From positions 868,001 through 932,000 of the forward strand of contig NKIH01000001.1 in NCBI GenBank assembly GCA_002255925.1: DNA of 64,000 bases. Reading direction: 5' to 3'. Position numbers and translations under genes: made by a program. The stretch is from Burkholderiales bacterium PBB6 (lineage in GTDB: Bacteria > Pseudomonadota > Gammaproteobacteria > Burkholderiales > Burkholderiaceae_C). This document shows positions 41,716-50,693 of the stretch, in pieces; the first letter of the stretch is position 1, and every line of letters starts with the position of its first letter. The notes beneath the pieces were generated by a model that did no database searches, was not told the DNA's origin, and saw only the letters and a list, made by a program, of their open reading frames with translations.

Positions 41716-42447
41716 ATGGCAACTGCAAAGAAGGCCGCTCCGGCCAAAAAGGCGGCTCCGGCAAAGAAGGCTGCAGCACCTGCGAAGAAGGCCGCTCCGG
41801 CCAAGAAGGCTGCTGCACCCGTGAAGAAGGCTGCCGCCCCGGTGAAGCCGATCGTCAAGGCTGCGCCCAAGAAGGCTGCTGCTCCGGCGAAGAAGGCTGC
41901 TGCGCCCGTGAAGAAGGCCGCCGCTCCGGTGAAGCCGATCGTCAAGGCTGCGCCGAAGAAGGTTGCTGCTCCGGCGAAGAAGGCTGCTGCGCCCGTGAAG
42001 AAGGCCGCCGCTCCGGTGAAGCCGATCGTCAAGGCTGCGCCGAAGAAGGCTGCTGCTCCGGCGAAGAAGGCTGCTGCGCCTGTGAAGAAGGCTGCTGCCA
42101 CGCCGGTGAAGCCGATCGTCAAGGCTGCTGCCAAGAAGGCTGCTGCTCCGGCGAAGAAGGCTGCTGCACCTGCCAAGAAGGCCGCTGCACCCGTGAAGAA
42201 GGCCGCCGCTCCGGTGAAGCCAATCGTCAAGGCCGCTGCCAAGAAGGCTGCTGCTCCGGCGAAGAAGGTCAGCACCGCTGGCAAGAAGCCTGCTGCCACC
42301 CCGGCAGCTCCGGCCAAGAAGGCTGCCAAGAAGGCTGCAGCCAAGAAGACGGCACCTGCCCCTGCGCCGTCGGCAGCAGCACCTGCTGCGAAGACTGCAC
42401 TGAGTCCGGCTGCCGCCTGGCCGTTCCCGACGGGCAACAAGCCCTGA
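41716..42447 (+). CDS. Histone H1-like Lys/Ala/Pro-rich DNA-binding protein
   Basis: A 243-residue, strongly basic protein built almost wholly of KKAAAPAKK and KKAAAPVKK steps, with KPIVKAA recurring five times (residues 44, 73, 102, 132, 168). This is the composition of eukaryotic H1 tails and of bacterial H1-like nucleoid proteins. The non-repetitive C-terminus (AAAWPFPTGNKP) recalls the conserved end seen in betaproteobacterial members. AAGGAGT precedes the ATG at 41716. It probably binds DNA without sequence specificity. The 217 bp between nrdB and this gene show no firm promoter. Confidence 0.88.
   Translation: MATAKKAAPAKKAAPAKKAAAPAKKAAPAKKAAAPVKKAAAPVKPIVKAAPKKAAAPAKKAAAPVKKAAAPVKPIVKAAPKKVAAPAKKAAAPVKKAAAPVKPIVKAAPKKAAAPAKKAAAPVKKAAATPVKPIVKAAAKKAAAPAKKAAAPAKKAAAPVKKAAAPVKPIVKAAAKKAAAPAKKVSTAGKKPAATPAAPAKKAAKKAAAKKTAPAPAPSAAAPAAKTALSPAAAWPFPTGNKP
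41845..42262 (+). repeat. In-frame tandem repeat within the H1-like gene
   Basis: The segment between successive KPIVKAA motifs is 87, 87, 90 and 108 bp long, so one 29-residue unit is repeated with small in-frame additions. DNA identity between the first units looks very high, pointing to recent slippage or recombination. Confidence 0.85.
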
Positions 42448-42453
42448 TGGATG

Positions 42454-42477
42454 TCACCCCGCACTCAAGCGGGGTGA
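42454..42477 (+). other. Hairpin after the H1-like gene
   Basis: TCACCCCGC and GCGGGGTGA form a perfect 9-bp stem with a six-base loop, seven bases after the stop codon. No T-run follows; it precedes the true terminator by seven bases. Confidence 0.6.
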
Positions 42478-42483
42478 TCAGTC

Positions 42484-42511
42484 AAAGCCCGGTTCATGCC
42501 GGGCTTTTTTT
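42484..42511 (+). terminator. Rho-independent terminator after the H1-like gene
   Basis: AAAGCCCGG / CCGGGCTTT stem with a short loop and an uninterrupted T-run. It lies between the H1-like gene and the convergent PfkB kinase gene. Confidence 0.92.
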
Positions 42512-42538
42512 CGTCTGTACGCGGTCGTTCTGAATCGA

Positions 42539-43447
42539 TCAGGCGAGGCCGAGCGCGGCGCGGTCGATCACGTGGTTCTGGCCGCCCTGTTGGGCGATCT
42601 TCAGCGCACCCAGCTGGTTGCCCAGCGTCACGCACTTCACCAGGTCCCAGCCCAGCTCCAGGCCGTACAGCAGGCCGCCCCGGAAGGCATCACCACAGCC
42701 GGTGGGGTCGACCACGTTGGTGGCCGCCACGCCGTCCACGCTCGTGCACTGGCCCTTCACCCACACGTCGCAGCCTTCGGCGGCCAACGTGACGATGACA
42801 CCCGCGAGGTGCGAGCCAGACATCTCAGCCAGGCTCTGGCCGGTGCGGTCGCACAGCATGCGGGCCTCGTAGTCATTCACCGCAACCCAGGTGGCCAGGC
42901 TGATGAAGTGGCGCAGCTCTTCACCGTTGAACATCGGCAGGCCCTGGCCCGGGTCGAACACGAACGGGATGCCGGCGGCATGCAGGTCACGCGCGCGCTT
43001 GAGCATGGCGTCGCGGCCATCGGGGCCGATCAGCGCCAGGCGGATGTCCGCGCGCGCCGGCAGATCGATGCGGTGCGCTTCCTGCATCGCGCCCGGGTGG
43101 AAAGCGGTGATCTGGTTGTTGTCGGCGTCGGTGATGATCATCGCCTGCGCGGTGTACGACTCCGGCACCTTGAGCACGAGGCCGGTGTCGATGCCGAGCT
43201 TGGCCATGCGGGCCAGGTATTCGTCGCCGTCATTGCCCAGCGCCGCCATCACGACAGCCTGGCCTCCCAGGGCCTGCAGGTTGTAGGCGATATTGCCGGC
43301 GCAACCACCAAACTCGCGGCGCAGCGTGGGCACCAGGAAGGACACATTCAGGATGTGAACCTGCTCCGGCAGGATCTGGTCGGCGAAGCGACCATGGAAG
43401 TTCGTGATGGTGTCGAAGGCGAGAGAGCCGCAGACAAGGCTGGCCAT
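42539..43447 (-). CDS. PfkB-family carbohydrate / nucleoside kinase
   Basis: A 302-residue ribokinase-fold protein. The N-terminal GG motif region reads FGGCAGNIAYNLQALGG, the anion hole and catalytic Asp are in DPTGCGDAFRGG, and a GPDGRDAM section lies mid-chain. Adenosine kinase and sugar kinases share these features, and I cannot choose the substrate. The start at 43447 (MASLVCGSLAFDTI) is preferred over an ATG 13 codons upstream, which would run close to the DUF3426 stop. It is last in the prmA-DUF3426-pfkB run, 19 bases after DUF3426. Confidence 0.87.
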   Translation of the reverse strand: MASLVCGSLAFDTITNFHGRFADQILPEQVHILNVSFLVPTLRREFGGCAGNIAYNLQALGGQAVVMAALGNDGDEYLARMAKLGIDTGLVLKVPESYTAQAMIITDADNNQITAFHPGAMQEAHRIDLPARADIRLALIGPDGRDAMLKRARDLHAAGIPFVFDPGQGLPMFNGEELRHFISLATWVAVNDYEARMLCDRTGQSLAEMSGSHLAGVIVTLAAEGCDVWVKGQCTSVDGVAATNVVDPTGCGDAFRGGLLYGLELGWDLVKCVTLGNQLGALKIAQQGGQNHVIDRAALGLA

Positions 43448-43466
43448 GGGCGTGTCCTGGTGAATG

Positions 43467-44666
43467 TCAGGGATAAAAGGCTTCAACGGTGAAGCCGGTG
43501 ATGGGCAGGTTGGCCACGGCGAGCACGACGTCGACCTGCCAGGAAGTTTCGGGGGCGATGCCGGTGTCCTTCGGGCGCAGCTCAGACGGCAGCAGCACCT
43601 TGCGCGCCACCAGCTGGCCTTGCATGTCGGTGAAGCTCACCTCCAGCGCCGGCGTGCGCACCACGTGGGCAGCGCTGTTGCGCAGCTCGGCCGACAGCCG
43701 AAGCTCACCCGGCCGCGCCGTCTGCACCAGGTGGCTGCTGTCCAGCACCAGGTGGGCGAGCGAGCGGGGCGCTTGCACTTCACAACCCACCCACTGGCAG
43801 ACAGTGGCCAGCACCGGGGCCGTGGCTGGCACGCGCGCCGCCAGCAGGTCACGCGTCTGGCCCATCACCTGAGCCAGCAGCCCACCTGCCAGCACAGCGG
43901 CCAATGCCCATTGGGCACCCACCATCCGCGGGCTGCGCCAGCGCTCGGCACGATCAGCCTGGCGCACAAAACCCGGCACCACAGGAAGCGGAATCTGCTG
44001 CGTGGCCGCGTAACTCTGGCTCTCGCCGCCCGCGGTGTTTTCAGGCAGCGCGGGTCGCGTCTCGGCAGGGGCGTGTCGGACTGACTCGGTGCGGCTGGGC
44101 CGTGAGCCCTTGCTCTTGCTTTTGCGCTTGCGGATCCCCGTCCAGCTGGAGTCGCCTTCCGGCAGCCGTGACGCCGCCCAATGGCTGGCGGCGAAATCAC
44201 CTTCACCTCGGGCGACCATGGGTTGCGCTGGGGGTGCGGTCGTCGGCGCAGGCGCAGGTGTTGGTGCTCTTGGCGCGCGTGGCGCCAGTCCGTCGAAGGC
44301 GGCGGGGAGCGTGTCGCGCAGGTCGTGGTCTTCCACGGCCGGCGGTTGCGTGGGCCGTGGCGGTGCCATGGCCGCCGGTGCCGGGGAGGGCACAGGCGCT
44401 GCTGGTGCAGGAGCCGGCGGCTCCGCCATCACCGCGGGCGATGGCGGTGGTTGCACCGGCGGTGCGGGTGTACTTGGGGTTGGCGCGCCTGTGCTGCCTG
44501 GCGTGGCCTGCAGGTCAGGTTCCGGCGCGAGATCAAAGAGGCTCTCGAGCGCGTTGAACACGTCCTGGCATTGGCCGCAACGCACCCAACCTTCGGAGAT
44601 CTTCAACTGGTCTTGAACGACCCGGAAAACGGTGCCGCAAGACGCACAACGCGTGGCCAGACTCAT
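43467..44666 (-). CDS. DUF3426 / MJ0042 zinc-ribbon membrane protein
   Basis: A 399-residue protein with an N-terminal zinc ribbon (CASC at residues 6-9 and CGQC about 20 later), a long Pro/Ala-rich disordered linker to about residue 210, one transmembrane helix near 245-265 (WALAAVLAGGLLAQVM) and a C-terminal DUF3426 domain of beta-rich sequence placed outside the membrane. Such genes sit after prmA in betaproteobacteria. Function is unknown. The start at 44666 (MSLATRCASCG) puts the first Cys pair at the N-terminus as in relatives. Confidence 0.85.
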   Translation of the reverse strand: MSLATRCASCGTVFRVVQDQLKISEGWVRCGQCQDVFNALESLFDLAPEPDLQATPGSTGAPTPSTPAPPVQPPPSPAVMAEPPAPAPAAPVPSPAPAAMAPPRPTQPPAVEDHDLRDTLPAAFDGLAPRAPRAPTPAPAPTTAPPAQPMVARGEGDFAASHWAASRLPEGDSSWTGIRKRKSKSKGSRPSRTESVRHAPAETRPALPENTAGGESQSYAATQQIPLPVVPGFVRQADRAERWRSPRMVGAQWALAAVLAGGLLAQVMGQTRDLLAARVPATAPVLATVCQWVGCEVQAPRSLAHLVLDSSHLVQTARPGELRLSAELRNSAAHVVRTPALEVSFTDMQGQLVARKVLLPSELRPKDTGIAPETSWQVDVVLAVANLPITGFTVEAFYP

Positions 44667-44792
44667 GGCGCGCATGATGCCATGACGGCGCCACGGCCAA
44701 GGCGCCAACAGCCACCGGAAAGTGGCTGCCTGCGCCGTGCTGCACGATGTGCAGCGGCGGGGTTGGCGCCGGATTGGCGCTCAGTCTGGCAG

Positions 44793-45701
44793 TCAGGCTG
44801 GGCGTTGTCCGCCCATCAGGATCCAGCCGTCGTCGGTGTTCAGCACCTCCAGCTTGATCCACGGGGCGTAGGCGGCCTTCAACTCGTCCGCCTGGCGTTC
44901 CAGGATGCCGGCCAGCACCAGGTGGGCACCGGGCGCCAGGTGGCCGCACAGCAGCGGTGCCAGCAGCTTCAATGGCGTGGCCAGGATGTTGGCCAGCACC
45001 AGCGGGTACTCGCCATTGGCCTTGTCGGGCAAGCCCGCAGCAATCGTCACGCCATTGGCCACGGCGTTGTCGGTCGTCGAAATGACGGCCGCCGGGTCGA
45101 TGTCGACTGCGTCGATCGAGCGTGCGCCCAGCAGCGCTGCGCCGATGGCCAGGATGCCGGAGCCGCAGCCGTAGTCGAGCACACGGTCCCAGCCGGCCGC
45201 CAGCGCGGGCGCCTGGTTGGCGATCCAACCCAGGCACATGCGCGTGGTCGGGTGGGTGCCCGTGCCGAAAGCCAGACCCGGGTCCAGGCGCATCACGTGC
45301 TGAGCCTGAGGCGGGGCCTCATGCCAGCTCGGAACGATCCAGAAGCTCGGGGTGATCTCGACCGGGGCGAACTGCGACTGGGTCAGTCGAACCCAGTCTT
45401 GCTCCTCCACGGCGGCGAGGCTCAGCACGCCCAGGCCTTCGGCCCAGTCTTGAGCCAGCAGCAAGGTGGCTGCTTGCTGCGCCTGCGCCTCGTCAGGGAA
45501 CAGGGCCTTCAGCGTGGAACGGTCCCAGCCCGGACGAGGCGCGGGCATGCCCGGCTCGCCGAACAGGGCGTGCTCGGCCTCCGTGTCGGCATCGGCGTCT
45601 TCCACCGATACCGACAGGGCGTCGAGTTCGTTCATCAGCGCTTCGGAGACCGGCTCCACCAGCGCTTGGGGTGCGCTCAGCACCAGCTCATACATGGCCA
45701 T
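44793..45701 (-). CDS. prmA: Ribosomal protein L11 methyltransferase
   Basis: A 302-residue SAM enzyme that trimethylates L11. An N-terminal substrate-binding domain (about residues 1-95) precedes the Rossmann domain with VLDYGCGSGILAIGAA, the D-x-D in VDIDPAA and the LANILATPL motif (the NPPY-like site of this family). It starts 15 bases after the accC stop and is probably cotranscribed with accBC. An ATG two codons in is an alternative start. Confidence 0.96.
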   Translation of the reverse strand: MAMYELVLSAPQALVEPVSEALMNELDALSVSVEDADADTEAEHALFGEPGMPAPRPGWDRSTLKALFPDEAQAQQAATLLLAQDWAEGLGVLSLAAVEEQDWVRLTQSQFAPVEITPSFWIVPSWHEAPPQAQHVMRLDPGLAFGTGTHPTTRMCLGWIANQAPALAAGWDRVLDYGCGSGILAIGAALLGARSIDAVDIDPAAVISTTDNAVANGVTIAAGLPDKANGEYPLVLANILATPLKLLAPLLCGHLAPGAHLVLAGILERQADELKAAYAPWIKLEVLNTDDGWILMGGQRPA

Positions 45702-45716
45702 CAGGCAGGGTTCCGA

Positions 45717-47066
45717 TCAGCGACGGTGCTGGCTCAGCCAGCCTTCCAGGTAGTGGATGCTGGTGCCACCCTGCACGAAGCCGTTGTCGACCATCAGCTC
45801 GCGGTGCAGCGGGATGTTGGTCTGGATGCCTTCGACCACGGTTTCCAGCAGGGCCGTGCGCATGCGCGCCAGAGCCTGTTCCCGCGTGTCGCCGTGCACG
45901 ATGATCTTGCCGATCATCGAGTCGTAGTTCGGCGGCACGAAGTAGTTGGTGTACACGTGCGAATCCACGCGCACGCCCGGGCCGCCCGGCGCATGCCAGG
46001 TGGTGATCCGGCCCGGCGAGGGCACGAACTTGTACGGGTCTTCGGCATTGATCCGGACCTCGATGGCGTGGCCGCGCATCTGGATCTGGCGCTGGGTGAA
46101 CGGCAGCTTTTCGCCCGCAGCGATGCGGATCTGCATCTGCACGATGTCGATGCCCGTCACCAGTTCCGTCACCGGATGCTCCACCTGCACGCGGGTGTTC
46201 ATCTCGATGAAGTAGAACTCCCCGTTTTCATAGAGGAACTCGAAGGTGCCGGCACCGCGGTAGCCGATCTTGCGGCAGGCGGCGGCGCAGCGATCGCCGA
46301 TCTTCTCGATCACGCGGCGCGGGATGCCCGGTGCCGGTGCTTCTTCGATGATCTTCTGGTGGCGACGCTGCATCGAGCAGTCGCGCTCACCCAGCCACAC
46401 GGCATTGCGGTGCTCGTCGGCCAGGATCTGGATTTCCACATGGCGCGGGTTCTCGAGGAACTTCTCCATGTAGACCGCCGGATTGCCGAAGGCTGCGCCC
46501 GCTTCGCTGCGGGTCATCTGCACGGCATTGATCAGGGCGGCTTCGGTGTGCACCACGCGCATGCCGCGGCCACCACCACCACCTGCCGCCTTGATGATCA
46601 CCGGATAACCCACGGTGCGGGCAATGCGGATGATCTCCTTCGGGTCTTCGGGCAGGGCGCCTTCAGAGCCTGGCACGCAGGGCACGCCCGACTTGATCAT
46701 GGCCTGCTTGGCCGAGACCTTGTCGCCCATCACGCGGATGGAGGCTGGGGTCGGGCCAATGAACGTGAAGCCGCTTTGCTCGACGCGCTCGGCGAAGTCG
46801 GCGTTTTCCGACAGGAAGCCGTAGCCGGGGTGGATGGCCTCGGCGTCCGTGACTTCGGCGGTCGAGATGATCGCCGGCATGTTCAGGTAGCTCTGGCTCG
46901 ACGCTGCCGGGCCGATGCACACGGCTTCTTCAGCCAGGCGCACGTACTTGGCGTCGCGGTCGGCTTCTGAATAGACCACCACCGATTTGATGCCCATCTC
47001 TCGACAGGCGCGCTGAATCCGCAGGGCAATTTCCCCCCGGTTCGCGATCAGGATCTTCTTGAACAT
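45717..47066 (-). CDS. accC: Acetyl-CoA carboxylase, biotin carboxylase subunit
   Basis: A 449-residue ATP-grasp enzyme that carboxylates the biotin on AccB. The N-terminus reads [15 protein letters not shown], the ATP-binding glycine loop [12 protein letters not shown] is present, and the catalytic section [14 protein letters not shown] is intact. It lies ten bases after accB and 15 before prmA. Together with AccB and AccA/AccD (outside the window) it makes malonyl-CoA for fatty-acid synthesis. Confidence 0.98.
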   Translation of the reverse strand: MFKKILIANRGEIALRIQRACREMGIKSVVVYSEADRDAKYVRLAEEAVCIGPAASSQSYLNMPAIISTAEVTDAEAIHPGYGFLSENADFAERVEQSGFTFIGPTPASIRVMGDKVSAKQAMIKSGVPCVPGSEGALPEDPKEIIRIARTVGYPVIIKAAGGGGGRGMRVVHTEAALINAVQMTRSEAGAAFGNPAVYMEKFLENPRHVEIQILADEHRNAVWLGERDCSMQRRHQKIIEEAPAPGIPRRVIEKIGDRCAAACRKIGYRGAGTFEFLYENGEFYFIEMNTRVQVEHPVTELVTGIDIVQMQIRIAAGEKLPFTQRQIQMRGHAIEVRINAEDPYKFVPSPGRITTWHAPGGPGVRVDSHVYTNYFVPPNYDSMIGKIIVHGDTREQALARMRTALLETVVEGIQTNIPLHRELMVDNGFVQGGTSIHYLEGWLSQHRR

Positions 47067-47076
47067 GGATCGCGGC

Positions 47077-47532
47077 TTATTCGATGATGAACAGCGGCTG
47101 ACCGAATTCGACCGCCTGGCCGTTCTCGACCAGCACGCGGCTCACGGTGCCAGCCACGTCGGCTTCGATCTCGTTCATGATCTTCATGGCTTCGATGATG
47201 CAGACGGCGTCGCCTTCCTTGATCGTCGAGCCCACTTCCGCCAGCGGCTTGCCGCCCGGCGTGGACGACGAGTAGAACGTGCCCACCATCGGCGACTTCA
47301 CCACGTAGCCGGCAGGCGCTTCCGGTGCGGCTGCCTCAACAGGCGCGGCGGCCAGCGGTGCAGCCGGGGCGGCGGCGATCGGCGCGGCTTGGTAGGTCAT
47401 GACCGGGGCAGCCGACATGGCGCCACCCGACTTCACGATCCGAACCTTGCCTTCGTTTTCAGTGATCTCCAGTTCGGCGATGTTCGATTCCGACACCAGG
47501 TCGATCAGGGTCTTGAGCTTGCGCAGGTCCAT
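47077..47532 (-). CDS. accB: Biotin carboxyl carrier protein AccB
   Basis: A 151-residue carrier. The N-terminal segment [21 protein letters not shown] is typical, followed by an Ala/Pro-rich linker and the biotinyl domain with the modified Lys at about residue 117 in EAMKIMNEI. The thumb of the domain ([13 protein letters not shown]) is present. The start at 47532 matches the family. Upstream lies a gene-free gap of 426 bp that should hold the accBC promoter. Confidence 0.98.
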   Translation of the reverse strand: MDLRKLKTLIDLVSESNIAELEITENEGKVRIVKSGGAMSAAPVMTYQAAPIAAAPAAPLAAAPVEAAAPEAPAGYVVKSPMVGTFYSSSTPGGKPLAEVGSTIKEGDAVCIIEAMKIMNEIEADVAGTVSRVLVENGQAVEFGQPLFIIE

Positions 47533-47958
47533 GGGAGATCGGTCTCCAAGAAAGGGAAAGAAACACCCGGCAGCGCGTTGGGCGGGCTGCCGGCCACGAT
47601 GTTCGGCCGCCAAGGAGGCGAGTCGCGCGGCCCGATGGGCCGCAGTGGCAGGTTGCAGGCAGCCGGCTGGCTGCGTTGCACGTATTGTCGGCGAACTACC
47701 TGCAAAAAGGGGTAGTTCTCATCATTACGGCTGAACATCTTGCAACCCCTCGAGGGTTCCCAACGAACAAGTGACAGCCTGCAAGAGTTTCAACAGATGC
47801 GTAGTGGCTTTGGAAGCCACCCGCATCCGGTGGCTCGCCGTTTCAAGACCGCGAACTTTACGCCTTTTGACCGCTTTTCTAGACGGCTTGACCCAAAATA
47901 TTGTGTCTTCGGTCTCTTGACAGGTGTGATCGGGCTTGTTCTGGTTTGGCTCGGAAAG
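47533..47958. other. Gene-free gap between accB and tlpA
   Basis: No coding frame here resembles a protein. The stretch contains inverted repeats AACTACC-N10-GGTAGTT at 47694-47717, AACCC/GGGTT around a CTCGAG at 47744-47758 and a GTGGCTT-TGG-AAGCCAC hairpin at 47804-47820. The part above 47830 is visibly less GC-rich. It presumably holds the accBC promoter and the end of the tlpA transcript, but I could not fix a -10/-35 pair. Confidence 0.6.
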
Positions 47959-48483
47959 TCAGAGCGCCTTTGCCCACTGTTCCAGCTCAACTTCCGTCGT
48001 TGAGCCCATCTTGACCTGGGCCACTCGTCCCTTGGCGTCGATCAGCACACTGAACGGCAGGCCGCCGGCCGCATTGCCGAGCGCCTTGACGAGGTCCAGG
48101 CCGCCCAGTCCGCCGAGCACGATCGGGAACTTGACGGGCGTGCGGGCCAGGAACTCGTTCACCGCATCGGACTGGTCGATGGCGATGCCCAGCACTTGGC
48201 CGCCCTTGGGCGCAAAGCTCGTGGCGAAGCGGTCGAGTTCCGGCATCTCCTTGACGCACGGCGGACACCAGGTGGCCCAGAAGTTGATCAGCAGCGGCCG
48301 GCCTTGAAGTGGCGCCATCGGCATGCCAGCGCCGTGCGGCGTCTTGAACTCGCTGGTCCAGAAGTTCGCCAGGGCGGTGTCCTGCGGGCTGGCCGGTTGC
48401 AGGCGGCGGTTCGACCACCAGGCGCCGGCCCCCAGGGCGGCCACACCAGCGGCGCCCAGCAATGCACGTCGGGCCAAGGTCAT
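47959..48483 (-). CDS. tlpA: TlpA-family thiol-disulfide reductase
   Basis: A 174-residue membrane-anchored thioredoxin-fold protein. An N-terminal hydrophobic anchor covers about residues 7-23, with a RRALLG start. The active site is WCPPC (Cys73, Cys76) within FWATWCPPCVKEMP, and the cis-Pro loop is GGLPFSVLID. Such proteins reduce periplasmic disulfides, often for cytochrome c or oxidase assembly. Its start overlaps the stop of the preceding hypothetical gene by four bases. Confidence 0.92.
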   Translation of the reverse strand: MTLARRALLGAAGVAALGAGAWWSNRRLQPASPQDTALANFWTSEFKTPHGAGMPMAPLQGRPLLINFWATWCPPCVKEMPELDRFATSFAPKGGQVLGIAIDQSDAVNEFLARTPVKFPIVLGGLGGLDLVKALGNAAGGLPFSVLIDAKGRVAQVKMGSTTEVELEQWAKAL

Positions 48484-49067
48484 GTTGCGTTCTCCAGCAG
48501 GCGCCGCAGGGCAGCGGCGTCACCGCGCCAGCTGCGGCCGCGCGCGTCAGGTTTGAGGGCGCCACGCACATCGTCGTGGTCGTGGATGATGAAGTGCACG
48601 GTCACGCGCTCACCCAGTTCCGGGCAGCGCGAGGCCACGCTCAGCACCGGGGCATCGCGGCCGTTTTCGCCGCCGGCGCTGTCGAAGTCGACGCCCCGGT
48701 TGAGGAAGGCGATCTCGGGCGCCTTGATGTCGTCGGCATACAGATCAATGAGGATGTTCGACAGGCGGGTGGCCGTGCCGCGCCAGACTGCGCCGCCCAG
48801 GTGGGGGCGGAACTCCGTCAGCCGCTCCATCCAGACCAGCGCCAATTCGCGCAGCGCTTTCAATTCGACGGGCTGGGTGTCGGCGCAGAATAGTTCGAGG
48901 TAGTCGCGCACCTCGTCTTCCACCAATTCGTTGGCGGGCATTTCGCCGCTGCGGCCCGCATGGCGCCCGAGGTCGCGCGCGGCGCGCTGCTTGGCGCTGG
49001 CGTATTCAAGGCCTTCTTCCACCACCAGCCTGGCGGCGGCGGCGGCAATCTCGAGGGTCGCGCTCAC
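48480..49067 (-). CDS. Conserved hypothetical protein between mtgA and tlpA
   Basis: A 195-residue soluble protein with no signal or membrane segment. The N-terminal third is helical (IAAAAARLVVEEGLEYASAKQRAAR); the middle has RPHLGGAVWRGTATRLSNILIDLYADD, which looks like a conserved active or binding site; the end reads HDHDDVRGALKPDARG. I remember this pattern from Burkholderiales genomes but not with an assigned function; the G-x-V-x-R-G-T-A-T section is faintly nucleotidyltransferase-like. Four-base overlaps join it to mtgA before and tlpA after, implying coupled translation. Confidence 0.75.
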   Translation of the reverse strand: MSATLEIAAAAARLVVEEGLEYASAKQRAARDLGRHAGRSGEMPANELVEDEVRDYLELFCADTQPVELKALRELALVWMERLTEFRPHLGGAVWRGTATRLSNILIDLYADDIKAPEIAFLNRGVDFDSAGGENGRDAPVLSVASRCPELGERVTVHFIIHDHDDVRGALKPDARGRSWRGDAAALRRLLENAT

Positions 49068-49840
49068 GGTAACTCCACTGCGCCCATGCGCGCCGCGATG
49101 GTAGCGGCCCGACCGATGACATACGCCGAGCCGGGCCTTTTCTCGAAAGCCTTCGGCGCCGGCAGCATCACCGCCAGGCGCGCGGCCTGTTGCGGTGCGA
49201 GCCGACTGGCATCCAAGCGGAAGTAGTGTCTGGAAGCGGCCTGGGCGCCAAACACGCCTTCACCCCACTCCACGTTGTTCAGGTAGATGGTCAGCAGCGT
49301 GCGTTTGTCGAGCACGGCTTCCAGCATGAAGGTGATCACGAACTCCTGCGCCTTGCGCAGGGCGGTGCGCTCACCCGACAAAAACAGGTTCTTGGCCAGC
49401 TGCTGGCTGATGGTGGAGCCGCCCACAACCTTCGGCGTGACCTTGGCCGGCACTGCCTTGCTCGTGTTCTGGGTGCGCTGCTCGCGCTGGGCATTGATCT
49501 TCTCGGCGCGCGCTTCGGCTTTCTGGTTGCGCTCCCAGGCCTTTTCGATGGCGTCCCACTCGACGCCGTTGTGGTCAACAAAGCCCGCGTCTTCACTGGC
49601 GATCACCGCGCGCCGCAGGTGATCACTGATCTGCTCGGCGGGCACGCTGTCCTGCGACCACAGCACCTGGTGCTGTTCGGTGGCCAGGCGCCAGATTTCG
49701 CTGCGCTGGAAGGTGGTGGATTGCGGGGCCAGCACCAGCATCAAGACGATGCGCAGCAAGAAATAGAGTTGCAGCGACAGACCGCACAGCGCCAGCAGAC
49801 CAACCAGGCGCCCCAGCGACCGGAGGGGCCGGCCCGTCAT
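49064..49840 (-). CDS. mtgA: Monofunctional peptidoglycan glycosyltransferase MtgA
   Basis: A 258-residue enzyme that polymerises lipid II into glycan strands. A transmembrane helix lies at about residues 12-38. The catalytic Glu is at about residue 83 in [13 protein letters not shown], and the other GT51 motifs are [16 protein letters not shown] and a second Glu in [15 protein letters not shown] charged insert of about 30 residues ([16 protein letters not shown] and on) sits between motifs 1 and 2. The gene overlaps aroE and the following hypothetical gene by four bases each. Confidence 0.95.
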   Translation of the reverse strand: MTGRPLRSLGRLVGLLALCGLSLQLYFLLRIVLMLVLAPQSTTFQRSEIWRLATEQHQVLWSQDSVPAEQISDHLRRAVIASEDAGFVDHNGVEWDAIEKAWERNQKAEARAEKINAQREQRTQNTSKAVPAKVTPKVVGGSTISQQLAKNLFLSGERTALRKAQEFVITFMLEAVLDKRTLLTIYLNNVEWGEGVFGAQAASRHYFRLDASRLAPQQAARLAVMLPAPKAFEKRPGSAYVIGRAATIAARMGAVELP

Positions 49841-50688
49841 GCGGTGGCGACGCCGTCGATCTCGGCGCGCAGGTGGGCCAGCACCCCGGCCGTTGCAGGC
49901 AGCACGCCTCGCCAGACGGCGAAGGCTTCGGCGGCCTGCTCCACCAGCATGCCCAGGCCGTCGCGGCCCTGGGCACCGGCGGCTTGCGCCCAGGCGATGA
50001 AGGGGCGCGCGCTGGCGCCGTACATCAGGTCGAGCGCCAGAGACCCGGGCCGCAGCACGCTGGCAGGCACCGGAATCTCGCCGCCACCCAGGCTGCTGGC
50101 GCTGGCGTTCAGCACCACATCAAAAGCGGCACCCGGCTCAGCCAGTGTCGCGGCGCTCAGCCGCACGCCGTGTGAGGCGGCCAGCGCCTGGTGGCTCGCC
50201 ACCAGCGCTTCGGCGCGCTCCAGGGTGCGGTTGGCCACCACCACCTCGGCCGGCAAGGTGTCCAGCAGCGGGCCCAGCACGCCGGCCGCAGCGCCACCGG
50301 CGCCCAGCAGCAGCACGCGGGTGCCTTGCAGCGGCACCTGGGCATTGATCTGGATGTCGCGCATCAAGCCGATGCCGTCGGTGTTGTCGGCCAGCCAGCC
50401 GTCAGCGTCCAGGCGCAGCGTGTTGGCGGCCCCCGCCAGCACGGCCCGCTCGGTGTGGCGGGGGCAGGCCTGGAACGCCTCGAACTTGAAGGGCACCGTC
50501 ACGTTGCAGCCACGGGCGCCGCTGCTGGCAAAGGCTTGCAGCGTGGCAGCAAACCCGTCGAGCGGAGCCAGCACGCGCTCATAGCTGATCTGCTGGCCGG
50601 TGGCGGCCGCGAAAGCCGCATGAATCGACGGCGACCGGCTGTGGGCCACCGGGTTGCCGATCACGGCATAGCGGTCAGGTGTGGTCAT
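49837..50688 (-). CDS. aroE: Shikimate dehydrogenase
   Basis: A 283-residue enzyme reducing 3-dehydroshikimate to shikimate in aromatic amino-acid synthesis. The shikimate site is in [17 protein letters not shown], the catalytic Lys and Asp regions are NVTVPFK and ADNTDGIGL, and the NADP site is [13 protein letters not shown]. It follows the TonB-domain gene by five bases and overlaps mtgA by four. Confidence 0.97.
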   Translation of the reverse strand: MTTPDRYAVIGNPVAHSRSPSIHAAFAAATGQQISYERVLAPLDGFAATLQAFASSGARGCNVTVPFKFEAFQACPRHTERAVLAGAANTLRLDADGWLADNTDGIGLMRDIQINAQVPLQGTRVLLLGAGGAAAGVLGPLLDTLPAEVVVANRTLERAEALVASHQALAASHGVRLSAATLAEPGAAFDVVLNASASSLGGGEIPVPASVLRPGSLALDLMYGASARPFIAWAQAAGAQGRDGLGMLVEQAAEAFAVWRGVLPATAGVLAHLRAEIDGVATA

Positions 50689-50693
50689 GGAAT

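Noticed and set aside
41535..42533. Alternative frames over the H1-like gene on both strands
   Set aside because: They are Phe/Ala/Gly or Cys/Gly/Glu repeats produced by reading a KKAAAP repeat out of frame. The Lys/Ala frame has a proper Shine-Dalgarno site and a conserved C-terminus.
44181..46970. Plus-strand frame of 929 codons opposite accC-prmA-DUF3426
   Set aside because: It is antisense to three well-supported genes; Arg/His-rich shadow composition and no motif.
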